Shown here in pieces: positions 17,073-23,440 of a DNA stretch of 29,843 bases. The stretch is from a virus: positions 1 through 29,843 of IMG/VR virus record IMGVR_UViG_3300020401_000064; one strand, 5' to 3'. Both the position numbers and the translations under genes were made by a program. The stretch's first letter is position 1. The number at the start of each line of letters is the position of its first letter. The notes under the pieces were generated by a model. That model made no database searches. It had not been told where the DNA came from and worked only from the letters and a program-made list of their open reading frames with translations.

Positions 17073-17532
17073 AACTCTTAGTATTGACAGATTTTATAAG
17101 CGAACTGGCCCAGTAGCAGAGCAGGAAGGCAGAGCAGGACAACCATACGGATACTGTAAGCACTGTAATAAAAAGAGAATGACAGGTACTCCGTATAAGT
17201 ATTTTTCTGGAACAATGCACCGTATCAGACGACGTTCCGAATACAAAAACCTAGAACACGACGTTGATAAAGACTATCTGGTTGAACTCTACAATCAACA
17301 GAAAGGTAGATGTGCCATCACCAACGTCCCCCTAAAGCTCGAACGAGGAGAGGGAGATGTCTGGGAGAACTGCTCAGTAGACAGGATTGATAACTCCATC
17401 GGCTATATGCAAGGCAACATTCGTCTTGTCTGTAGAGCCGTAAACATGATGCGATCTAACATGGGAGACGAGCTTTTATATTACTGGTGTAGAAAAATAC
17501 TTGGACAACTGGACGACCACTCGGGTTATTAA
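17035..17532 (+). CDS. HNH endonuclease-like protein with N-terminal zinc ribbon
   Basis: A 165-residue protein from the ATG at 17035. The N-terminus has CPHC and later YCKHC, a zinc ribbon. The C-terminal half has GRCAITNVPL, then NCSVDRIDNSIGYMQGN followed by IRLVCRAVNMMRS, the layout of phage HNH/endonuclease VII-like proteins. The usual D-H/H-H centre appears here as SVDRID, so a degenerate or alternative metal site is possible. It may be a structure-specific nuclease serving the adjacent resolvase, or a homing-type enzyme. Its start overlaps the resolvase 3' end. Confidence 0.75.
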   Translation: MREKTKHCPHCNRTLSIDRFYKRTGPVAEQEGRAGQPYGYCKHCNKKRMTGTPYKYFSGTMHRIRRRSEYKNLEHDVDKDYLVELYNQQKGRCAITNVPLKLERGEGDVWENCSVDRIDNSIGYMQGNIRLVCRAVNMMRSNMGDELLYYWCRKILGQLDDHSGY

Positions 17533-17549
17533 TTGCAATACTGGTACTG

Positions 17550-17585
17550 GAGCACTTCGCTTCACCCCCTGTAGGGGGTTCGCTC
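17550..17585 (+). other. Stem-loop ahead of the 17597 gene
   Basis: A six-base inner stem ACCCCC/GGGGGT with a TGTA loop (17564-17579), nested in an outer GAGC/GCTC pairing (17550-17553 with 17582-17585), ending just before the AGAGG ribosome site at 17586. No T-run follows, so it is more likely an mRNA structure or a processing site than a terminator. Confidence 0.5.
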
Positions 17586-17596
17586 AGAGGTACTTA

Positions 17597-18211
17597 ATGA
17601 CAGAAGAAGAATGGGAGACCGAAAGCATACTGATAGCGAACCGCATCAGAACTTGGTCACATAATGTAGTCGAAAAGAAGCACAAAGCGTTTAACAATCT
17701 GCCTGCTTGTCCATTTGCACGTAAAGCATGGCTGCAACACAAAGTTATGATCCATGTTACGGAGTCCCTGGATGCTGTCTTGGAGATTAAAGCTGTCAAT
17801 CCTCCCACCCAGGACATCACGTATATATTTGCCTGGACGGGATGGAAGGATATGTCACAAGACGACTTTGCAGATTGGGTATATGCACAAAACGAAAACC
17901 ATTTCGGAGTATGGCTGGCGGCTTTTCATCCTGAAGGATACGAGGCAAGCCCCATGTCAGCCGAGGGAAATGTTGACGAAATTTTCGCTGAGGTGGACGA
18001 CATATGTATCATTCTCATGCAAGAATACGACCATCTCGTAGCATCGTCTGAGCAGTTAGAGAAGTCAGGCTACTACGACAACTATTCGGAGGAAGAGAAA
18101 TCTGTACTCCGAGAAAGACAGGAGAAACTTCATGCGTGGAAACGTCAGCAAACGCACATCAACCAAGCGAGCCCCTTTGAAGAAGAAGAAGGCTACGAAA
18201 TCACCCACTAA
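17597..18211 (+). CDS. Unknown phage protein, 204 aa
   Basis: Start set at the ATG at 17597 (MTEEEWETESILIANRI), which has AGAGG six bases upstream; the longer frame back to 17501 would read through the hairpin. Notable segments are NNLPACPFARKAW (about residue 32), a beta-rich middle (THDITYIF-like ITYIFAWTGW), WLAAFHPEGYEASP, and a highly acidic, glutamate-rich C-terminal region. Soluble, no signal peptide and no known catalytic motif. A 33-codon gene lies in another frame across its last 80 bases. I do not recognise the family. Confidence 0.65.
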   Translation: MTEEEWETESILIANRIRTWSHNVVEKKHKAFNNLPACPFARKAWLQHKVMIHVTESLDAVLEIKAVNPPTQDITYIFAWTGWKDMSQDDFADWVYAQNENHFGVWLAAFHPEGYEASPMSAEGNVDEIFAEVDDICIILMQEYDHLVASSEQLEKSGYYDNYSEEEKSVLRERQEKLHAWKRQQTHINQASPFEEEEGYEITH

Positions 18212-18233
18212 AAAGGCTAAGAGGAAATACTAA
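18132..18233 (+). CDS. Overlapping 33-aa Lys-rich protein in a second frame
   Basis: An ATG at 18132, inside the 3' end of the previous gene but in another frame, has AGGAG exactly seven bases upstream. It encodes 33 residues starting MRGNVSKRTSTKRAPL and continuing as Lys-rich sequence ending AKRKY, with over a third Lys/Arg. Its TAA overlaps the next ATG as TAATG, the same coupling used in the cassette at 8.3-8.7 kb. The good ribosome site, exact coupling and composition like the small basic proteins there make it a likely real gene. Function unknown; nucleic-acid binding is a guess. Confidence 0.6.
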   Translation: MRGNVSKRTSTKRAPLKKKKATKSPTKKAKRKY

Positions 18234-18463
18234 TGGCTAGAGGAAGAATACGCAGAGACCGAGGCATCGTCTTCGGAACTATGTCCACTCCCACATCTGG
18301 TCGTGGTGTACCAAACCCTAATGGCCCTGCCGCACCTAACCCTTACCGTGTTGCAAGCAACATCTCAACTCACTTTGGACGTACTGCTGAAGGCCCGTAC
18401 AAATCTAAAGACGCGAGCAAACCTCTATATGGAGGACGAGCACGTAGCGCAAGACGGAGATAA
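18233..18463 (+). CDS. Small basic Gly/Pro/Arg-rich protein, 76 aa
   Basis: Begins MARGRIRRDRGIVFG and ends with an Arg-rich tail (GGRARSARRR); the middle is rich in Gly, Pro and Asn (SGRGVPNPNGPAAPNPY). Low predicted structure and high positive charge suggest a nucleic-acid-binding or virion-associated peptide. It starts at the TAATG shared with the 33-aa gene, and AAGAGG lies upstream. No homologous family recognised. Confidence 0.65.
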   Translation: MARGRIRRDRGIVFGTMSTPTSGRGVPNPNGPAAPNPYRVASNISTHFGRTAEGPYKSKDASKPLYGGRARSARRR

Positions 18464-18464
18464 G

Positions 18465-18638
18465 ATGGTTAAATTTTTAGATAAATTAAAAACTTTATAC
18501 ATAACTGCAAGGACGCACCCAACGGTGACGTTTGTCTTGGATAATGAACCCAAGATTACGGTTGTAGTAGATAGGAAAATCGCAGGTGGCACGGTAGCTG
18601 CCTTAATAATTGCACTTTGGATAGCAAGCATCGTTTAA
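18465..18638 (+). CDS. Small membrane protein, 57 aa
   Basis: Start at the ATG at 18465, which has GGAG five bases upstream and sits one base past the previous stop. The product has a basic N-terminus (MVKFLDKLKTLYITAR), a central beta-like stretch (PKITVVVDRKI) and a C-terminal hydrophobic helix (GGTVAALIIALWIASIV). One membrane span, no signal peptide. A frame extending upstream to 18303 is only an accident of the neighbouring gene. Function unknown. Confidence 0.65.
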   Translation: MVKFLDKLKTLYITARTHPTVTFVLDNEPKITVVVDRKIAGGTVAALIIALWIASIV

Positions 18639-18641
18639 AAA

Positions 18642-19085
18642 ATGGAACCTATATCGGTTGCCCTTACCGCTTTCACCGCGATCAAGGCAGGTGTAACGGC
18701 AGGCAAGGAAATAAGCTCACTCGCAGGCGATCTAGGTAAACTCTGGGACGCATGCGATGCCGCGAACGCGAAACACAGTAAGAAGCGTAACTCTCAGTTT
18801 AATATGTCTGCGAACGAGGAAGCACTGTCTACCTTCGTCGCAAAGCAACAAGCAAAAGACCTCGAAGACGAACTCCGCGAACTCATTATATATACGCGAG
18901 GGCAATCCGCATGGCACGAACTTCTTCAGTTACGTGCTGATATAAAAAGAGAGCGAAAAGAAGCAGAACTTCTGGCTAAAAGACAACGAGAAGAGAAGCT
19001 AGAGATGTTACTTGTAATCGGTGGCACTGTTCTTCTCGGAGCGATGGCCCTCGGTCTCGTTTGGTTTGTAGTCGTTAATCTATAA
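18642..19085 (+). CDS. Conserved phage protein with coiled coil and C-terminal membrane helix, 147 aa
   Basis: The N-terminus MEPISVALTAFTAIKAGVTA is small-residue-rich and helical; the centre (EEALSTFVAKQQAKDLEDEL then IIYTRGQSAWHEL) resembles from memory a protein found in cyanophages and other marine phages; a charged coiled coil (IKRERKEAELLAKRQREEKL) leads into one membrane segment (LVIGGTVLLGAMALGLVWFVVV). No ribosome site is obvious, so it is probably coupled to the gene three bases upstream. It ends before the integrase promoter. Function unknown; a virion or membrane-anchored role is plausible. Confidence 0.7.
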   Translation: MEPISVALTAFTAIKAGVTAGKEISSLAGDLGKLWDACDAANAKHSKKRNSQFNMSANEEALSTFVAKQQAKDLEDELRELIIYTRGQSAWHELLQLRADIKRERKEAELLAKRQREEKLEMLLVIGGTVLLGAMALGLVWFVVVNL

Positions 19086-19099
19086 CCCAAGACACACCC

Positions 19100-19136
19100 T
19101 TGACACCAACTCACTTCCTGTATATCTTGTTATACA
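19100..19136 (+). promoter_or_regulatory. Integrase promoter with operator 2 (TGTAT-N8-ATACA)
   Basis: TTGACA at 19100-19105, a 17-base spacer and TATCTT at 19123-19128. The operator TGTATA-TCTTGT-TATACA (19119-19136, a 6-6-6 inverted repeat) covers the -10, so a bound repressor would block the polymerase. The integrase GTG lies 22 bases beyond the operator. Confidence 0.65.
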
Positions 19137-19157
19137 CAAGTATCACAGGAGAGAAAC

Positions 19158-20159
19158 GTGAGCCTAAAATTAAAATTAAGAAATAAAATATGGCAGATCG
19201 AGGGTACTGTTAAGTTAGCTGACGGCGTTAAGAAAAGAGTGCGTCAGACAACTGGCTATCCCACAGCCATGAAAACCCATGCAGAAAAAGAGTTAAGCGA
19301 TCTCTTATCCGACATAATATCTGGCAAGGTTACATCTACAAGGGCTGACACAGTAGATGACATCGCTCGTCTATATCTAAGAAAGCCTGATAAGGATTTA
19401 AGCGACACATCACTACACAATCTGAGTCAACTAACACGCGACTTCGGTAAGGTTCTTATAAAAGACCTAACTCTAAGACAGCTAACCGAATGGTATGGCG
19501 AGATGGATATAGCACCATCTAGCATTAGACGACACATGACTACGGTCAATGCAATGTTAGAGTACGCAACGTCTCAAGGTGTATCGAGTGTACCCACGTG
19601 GAGACTTTCAAAACCAACAGTCGATGACAGTCGTTGTCGCTGGCTCACCGAAGACGAGCGAGATGAATTTATTTCTTGCAGCGATCCTGCTGCCAGGGGA
19701 ATCCTGGCGTTCTTTTTCTACACTGGATGTCGTCTGAGCGAGGGTTTTCGTCTTCGCGGGAGAGACCTGCGGGATGGGCAGGTAACTGTTTGGTCTCGCA
19801 AAGGCAAAGCAAAGAAGAAAAAGGTAAGACAACTACCGATCTTGCACGAGGTCGCGGTTCACATGAAGCCGTCGTACTCGCCCAGCGAATTAATTTTTCC
19901 TGATCCGAATGGTAATGAATGGACAAGACAGGAGTTCTACAGATATTTCAATCGTGTAGTCGCTGATCTATCCATTGAAGATTTCGTGGCGCATGACATG
20001 AGGCACACTTATGCATCGCACTTAGTACAGAAGGGTGTGAACCTTGTTGTCTTGCAACAACTACTGGGTCACGAAACTTTGGAGATGGTGAAGAGATACG
20101 CGCACCTTGCACCTAACAACTTGACGGAAGCCGCGCAAGTATTGAGCAAGGTGGCGTGA
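19158..20159 (+). CDS. int: Tyrosine recombinase (phage integrase)
   Basis: A 333-residue integrase from the GTG at 19158, with AGGAG ahead of it at 19148. The N-terminal arm-binding region is followed by the SAM-like core-binding domain (about 60-145) and the catalytic domain with Arg192 (GCRLSE), a beta-turn Lys near 215-217, the box HDMRHTYAS (His279, Arg282), GHE with His305 and the nucleophile Tyr314 (VKRYAHL). All six active-site positions are present, so it should be active. It implies a temperate life style. I found no attP core or tRNA-derived sequence nearby. Confidence 0.93.
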   Translation: MSLKLKLRNKIWQIEGTVKLADGVKKRVRQTTGYPTAMKTHAEKELSDLLSDIISGKVTSTRADTVDDIARLYLRKPDKDLSDTSLHNLSQLTRDFGKVLIKDLTLRQLTEWYGEMDIAPSSIRRHMTTVNAMLEYATSQGVSSVPTWRLSKPTVDDSRCRWLTEDERDEFISCSDPAARGILAFFFYTGCRLSEGFRLRGRDLRDGQVTVWSRKGKAKKKKVRQLPILHEVAVHMKPSYSPSELIFPDPNGNEWTRQEFYRYFNRVVADLSIEDFVAHDMRHTYASHLVQKGVNLVVLQQLLGHETLEMVKRYAHLAPNNLTEAAQVLSKVA

Positions 20160-20199
20160 TATGGGAGTGGGATATGAAATTAACAATGACAGGAGACTA

Positions 20200-20430
20200 A
20201 TGATGAACAGTAATAACGGTCGCCATCGTTTTCGCTCACCAATTCGGGGCGATGATGGTAAATGGTTAGCTGATTTGGTTGAGGAACTGATACTCGTGGC
20301 CTCGCGCACGAAGGAAAGAAGTAAAGGTCAGGTGAGTGGATTCGCACAAGACAACTGCGAGGACATTATGGACATGTTGATTGATATAAAAGTGGATATA
20401 CAAGAGGAGTTAAAGAATGGAAAAAGTTAA
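20200..20430 (+). CDS. Hypothetical protein, 76 aa
   Basis: Start at the ATG-ATG pair at 20200/20203, which has AGGAG five to eight bases upstream; a frame opening at 20161 has no ribosome site. Basic N-terminus (NSNNGRHRFRSPIRGDDGKW) then an acidic helical region (ADLVEELILVASRT and MDMLIDIKVDIQEEL). It lies in a short run behind the integrase and overlaps the next gene by 14 bases. No domain recognised; a small excision or regulatory factor is possible. Confidence 0.55.
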   Translation: MMNSNNGRHRFRSPIRGDDGKWLADLVEELILVASRTKERSKGQVSGFAQDNCEDIMDMLIDIKVDIQEELKNGKS

Positions 20431-20671
20431 GGTTGCGGAGATGTTCCTCGTGAAAAGCGAGGACGGAAAGCAATTCATTGGTGTTGATTTAGATTTCACC
20501 AGTGAGGTGACTAACAGGCAGGGCGGTGTATTCGTCTTGGATTTCTTGCGTCAATGTATGAACAGCGCAGGATGGACGACTAGGACGGTAATGGATATTA
20601 AGGAGACCACCAATGCACCGCTTGAAAAACACGGAGATAACGAGGACGATAAGACTGCTGAGACTAATTGA
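20417..20671 (+). CDS. Hypothetical protein, 84 aa
   Basis: Starts at an ATG with AGGAG eight bases upstream, inside the end of the previous gene. An N-terminal beta-rich stretch (VKVAEMFLVKSEDGKQFIGV) and a middle helix (VFVLDFLRQCMNSAG) end in a polar, acidic tail. It overlaps the winged-helix gene by 59 bases in another frame. No recognised family. Confidence 0.5.
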   Translation: MEKVKVAEMFLVKSEDGKQFIGVDLDFTSEVTNRQGGVFVLDFLRQCMNSAGWTTRTVMDIKETTNAPLEKHGDNEDDKTAETN

Positions 20672-20858
20672 CGATAGTCAAGACGATCTCACTATCTCAG
20701 ACATTGCCGACGCATTGGAGGTATCGCAGGTAACGGTTTCAAGGTTGCTCAAGAAACTGCATTACATTGATGTGGTAGATAAACCTTGGAATAAACGTGG
20801 TATTAAGCGAGGCAATCGTGCCTCGCAATACCTACGCAAGTGGGGTGTTACAGCTTAG
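20613..20858 (+). CDS. Winged-helix DNA-binding protein, 81 aa
   Basis: Start has AGGAG nine bases upstream. Residues 10-60 (TIRLLRLIDDSQDDLTISDI, ADALEVSQVTVSRLLKKL) form a clear winged helix-turn-helix of the MarR/IclR kind, followed by a basic wing (NKRGIKRGNRASQYLRKWG). It is the last gene of the rightward integrase group, and its end overlaps the convergent operon by 11 bases. Candidate repressor, excisionase-type or integration regulator; nothing in the sequence decides between these. Confidence 0.65.
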   Translation: MHRLKNTEITRTIRLLRLIDDSQDDLTISDIADALEVSQVTVSRLLKKLHYIDVVDKPWNKRGIKRGNRASQYLRKWGVTA

Positions 20859-21342
20859 ACGCCCACCCATCACACAACTCATCTGCGGTGTCATAAGTGG
20901 CACGTGCTAACAGACCTGCAAAGACAACTTCTGTGCCGTCTTCATTCGGCACGGAAACTTTATCACTGCCACCCTTCGTGTACTCACACACCGTGTATTC
21001 CTTATTAATTCTACTGTGAACGATGCATAAATCACCTACGCCTAATTTCTCTGCGTAGTTCTTGATGAACACACCATCAGCACGGAATGTACCCTTCAAC
21101 TTCTTGCCACTGGCATCCTCGTCGCTGACTCCCGTGAAAGACTTGATCCACCAAGACGACTTGGCTTTCGTCTTGAACCGTCCTTTTCCTCCGCTGCTGG
21201 ACGCTGCGGTGGGTTTCGGGGCGAGTGCTTCGACCTCAGCCTTAACGTCTGGGTCTGTTGCAATGGCCGTAACGAGTTCGATCTTCTCAACTCTGCTCAT
21301 GGCCTTGAATATACTTATGATACGATCAACTGTCTGGCTCAT
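20848..21342 (-). CDS. Hypothetical two-part protein, 164 aa
   Basis: Last gene of the CobS-led operon; AAGGAG lies seven bases before the ATG. An N-terminal helical segment (DRIISIFKAMSRVEKIELVT) joins through a Ser/Gly/Lys linker (about 44-62) to a beta-rich domain (GVSDEDASGKKLKGTFRADG, LGVGDLCIVHSRINKEYTVC). No known motif. Overlaps the upstream gene by four bases (ATGA). Confidence 0.55.
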   Translation of the reverse strand: MSQTVDRIISIFKAMSRVEKIELVTAIATDPDVKAEVEALAPKPTAASSSGGKGRFKTKAKSSWWIKSFTGVSDEDASGKKLKGTFRADGVFIKNYAEKLGVGDLCIVHSRINKEYTVCEYTKGGSDKVSVPNEDGTEVVFAGLLARATYDTADELCDGWASKL

Positions 21343-21608
21343 TCGTAGTCTCCTTCTGGTAGTTCGTAAGTAACATCAACGCCATGCACGTGTTGAATGT
21401 TGTGTTCGCTATTAACCTTCAACACAAAGTCGGTGTAGATTGTTGGGTTCTCACCCTCATCGTAGTCACCGTTGTGGTGTAAGTCGTAGTAAAGATTGTG
21501 GATTGCGTCGTGTATGTCTTCGCCTTCCTCAATCGTAATCGTCTCAAAGAATGGGTCTTTGAAAGCCTCATGCGCTATTATTATGTATGTCACTGTTCTG
21601 CTCGACAT
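21339..21608 (-). CDS. Hypothetical acidic protein, 89 aa
   Basis: An AAAGGAGG site six bases upstream makes this one of the best translation starts in the operon. The product is acidic with a His-rich centre (IHNLYYDLHHNGDYDEGEN) and alternating beta-like segments (VTYIIIAHEAF, IYTDFVLKVN). No family recognised. It overlaps the upstream gene by 41 bases. Confidence 0.55.
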   Translation of the reverse strand: MSSRTVTYIIIAHEAFKDPFFETITIEEGEDIHDAIHNLYYDLHHNGDYDEGENPTIYTDFVLKVNSEHNIQHVHGVDVTYELPEGDYE

Positions 21609-21792
21609 CTGTTTCCTCCTTTGTTGGTTGTTCTGTTTCGTAATGTCCGTCTTCCACTGCCCACTCGTGCTCAGGTACTTCGACCCTCACACTTATTGCG
21701 CCACCTTGGTAAGACGAAACGCGGTACGGGAATGGGCATGCCTTCACCCACTCAAGCACCATCTCCATGTTATGTATTTGATTTAGACTCAT
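21568..21792 (-). CDS. Hypothetical protein, 74 aa
   Basis: Small protein starting MSLNQIHNMEMVLEWVKACP, with a beta-like segment (GAISVRVEVPEHEW) and an acidic C-terminal tail. AGAGG lies nine bases upstream of the ATG. It overlaps both neighbours (41 and 23 bases), a layout typical of dense early phage operons. No function recognised. Confidence 0.5.
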   Translation of the reverse strand: MSLNQIHNMEMVLEWVKACPFPYRVSSYQGGAISVRVEVPEHEWAVEDGHYETEQPTKEETDVEQNSDIHNNSA

Positions 21793-21964
21793 TCGTTACA
21801 TCCTCTGGTCTAGTTATGGTTACAATTTCCCACGCAATAGCGTGTATCCAATTAGGTGAGTTCTTCTTGTCGTAGTTCTTCTCGTCCAATTCGAACTCAA
21901 GCGAATCGACCAACCTACGCACTTTGCGTAGGTGGTCTAACGTCTTGGCGTCTAAGTCTGCCAT
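21770..21964 (-). CDS. Hypothetical helical protein, 64 aa
   Basis: Starts MADLDAKTLDHLRKVRRLVD behind AGGAG (eight bases). The first 30 residues form a charged helix, followed by a short hydrophobic stretch (PNWIHAIAWEIVTITRP). The start codon overlaps the stop of the upstream gene by one base. No recognised domain. Confidence 0.5.
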   Translation of the reverse strand: MADLDAKTLDHLRKVRRLVDSLEFELDEKNYDKKNSPNWIHAIAWEIVTITRPEDVTNESKSNT

Positions 21965-22443
21965 TAGGGATTCTCCTGTCTGAAGTGAGCACCCTCCATG
22001 AACGCATCACGTAGCAGTTCTTGGAGTTCTTCTGTGGTTACAGCGTGAAACTCAGCGTCATTACCTGCAAATCTCAGTGCAGATTTGACGCCTGCTTGCA
22101 CGACCTCATCACACTTTGCATCACGTGAGATAGACTTGTCTGCCTCATGGCCCGAAGCGAACGTCCACTTGGTCGGCACACGTCCTTCCTCGGTCTCCTC
22201 GACAACTCTCTCGGATACCCTCGTCTTGGTTGCGTTAGGGTTGCGTTGCCATGGATAAGTTTTGAGCCTCGTCTTGCGGAACGATCCGCCTCCCAGGTTC
22301 TCATCCAGGGGATTGCTGAACAGATCATCCTCAAGGTCGTCGAACATTCCACCCGTGTGTGTTGTCTTGGGCTCGTCTAGCTCGACCACCTCGTTGAGTT
22401 TCTTCTTGGCAATCTTCTTGGTTAAATCCTTACCTGTATTCAT
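21964..22443 (-). CDS. Hypothetical protein, 159 aa
   Basis: Start at 22443 (MNTGKDLTKKIAKKKLNEVV), with AGGAG six bases upstream; the longer frame to 22482 lies inside the previous gene. A basic N-terminus is followed by an acidic FDDLEDDLFSNPLDENLGGG stretch, a Tyr/Trp/Arg-rich middle (RKTRLKTYPWQRNPNA) and a helical C-terminus (ELQELLRDAFMEGAHFRQE). No recognised domain; the mixed charge looks largely disordered. Confidence 0.55.
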   Translation of the reverse strand: MNTGKDLTKKIAKKKLNEVVELDEPKTTHTGGMFDDLEDDLFSNPLDENLGGGSFRKTRLKTYPWQRNPNATKTRVSERVVEETEEGRVPTKWTFASGHEADKSISRDAKCDEVVQAGVKSALRFAGNDAEFHAVTTEELQELLRDAFMEGAHFRQENP

Positions 22444-22444
22444 A

Positions 22445-22723
22445 TCATTCTCCTTTGGTCTGTTTGGTTTTGAAAAATCCATCGTACTCAGGGTGCTTAT
22501 AGTGAAAGTACCTTGCGTAATAGGCTCGATGGTTGTTGCTTAGTTTGAAATCTTCGTTGCCTGTCTCGATGTCCTCGTGCCATCGGATGCGTTCGAAGAT
22601 AGAGTTAATCGAATAGTGCTTGCGTCCTTTGCGTATTGCTTCGAACGTGTACTTCTCGACTAACTGCATGACGTGTGGGTTCTTCCTATGAAAATCCCAC
22701 ATCTTTTGTTTGAGACTATCCAT
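22445..22723 (-). CDS. Conserved small phage protein (FHRKNPHV/RIRW type), 92 aa
   Basis: Start at 22723 (MDSLKQKMWDFHRKNPHVMQ), whose ATG overlaps the upstream stop as TAATG. Conserved-looking blocks are DFHRKNPHV, YSINSIFERIRWHED and the final NHRAYYARYFHYKHPEYDGFF. I recall short proteins with this pattern in many phages, where function is unknown. The aromatic- and His-rich composition is notable. One base separates it from the next gene. Confidence 0.65.
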   Translation of the reverse strand: MDSLKQKMWDFHRKNPHVMQLVEKYTFEAIRKGRKHYSINSIFERIRWHEDIETGNEDFKLSNNHRAYYARYFHYKHPEYDGFFKTKQTKGE

Positions 22724-23265
22724 TACGCACACTCCAACATGGCGTGTGAGTCAAACCACGTTGGCTTGACATGCTCGTGGTTAGTCCACTTGTGGCACGA
22801 CTGCTTGGTGTTGATGTAATACAGACGATAACTCGACACGTGACATGATTGGTCATCCCATCGCAGCTTGCGTTCGGACTTGTGTATGTCGTAGTTGAGT
22901 TTGTATTCGTCTGGCATACATCGGGGTGGGTTGCGCCACTCGGCATCTGGTATAACCGTATGCATGGCGGTGCTCAGTGTGGGTAACAGCGATAGGCTCT
23001 TGTGGTATGTGCCGAACCTACGCTCGTGTTCCTCACCCAAAGCGAGGGCATGCTCCCATGCCCAGTTGAACGCCTGCATGCTAGTGCCAACCCACTTGGT
23101 CATGGGATGGTTCTCGTATGCAGACGCATAACCACCGTCGAAACCGTTAGCACGTGCGGCTGTAGACATCATCTGGCATGCTTCGAGAAGCATCTTGCCA
23201 ACATGTCTGTCACCTAGATCACGTGCGGCTTGACGTGGGTCATCGTCCAGAAAGAATATATTCAT
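22723..23265 (-). CDS. Pyrimidine-dimer-glycosylase-like phage protein, 180 aa
   Basis: The N-terminus MNIFFLDDDPRQAARDLGDR with HVGKMLLEACQMMSTAAR, then ENHPMTKWVG and NWAWEHALALGEEH, matches from memory a family of marine and cyanophage proteins often annotated as pyrimidine dimer DNA glycosylase-like, although few have been tested. The C-terminal half has Pro/Arg-rich PPRCMPDEYK and later cysteines. If the annotation holds, it would repair UV damage in phage DNA, useful in surface water. AAGGAGG lies six bases before the ATG. Confident as a conserved gene, less so for the activity. Confidence 0.65.
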   Translation of the reverse strand: MNIFFLDDDPRQAARDLGDRHVGKMLLEACQMMSTAARANGFDGGYASAYENHPMTKWVGTSMQAFNWAWEHALALGEEHERRFGTYHKSLSLLPTLSTAMHTVIPDAEWRNPPRCMPDEYKLNYDIHKSERKLRWDDQSCHVSSYRLYYINTKQSCHKWTNHEHVKPTWFDSHAMLECA

Positions 23266-23440
23266 AATGTACCTCCTTGATTATGGTTTTGATTTCGGAA
23301 AGGTTTGTGGAACGCACACCCTTGGCCTTGACTCGTTTGGATACATCGAGCCAAAACCGCATGTCTTTTCCGCGTCTTGGGAATAGACGCATCCACGACG
23401 TGTGTACTTTCCATTTCGTCTTGCGTTCATGCTGATGCAT
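23240..23440 (-). CDS. Hypothetical basic protein, up to 66 aa
   Basis: Fills the 160-base gap between the CobT-like gene and the glycosylase-like gene and overlaps both. The most upstream ATG (23440) has no ribosome site; an internal ATG at 23392 has a modest GGAAAG upstream and may be the real start. The product is basic (MRLFPRRGKDMRFWLDVSKR then VKAKGVRSTNLSEIKTIIKE). No family recognised. Real existence is likely from position, but the start is uncertain. Confidence 0.45.
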   Translation of the reverse strand: MHQHERKTKWKVHTSWMRLFPRRGKDMRFWLDVSKRVKAKGVRSTNLSEIKTIIKEVHYEYILSGR

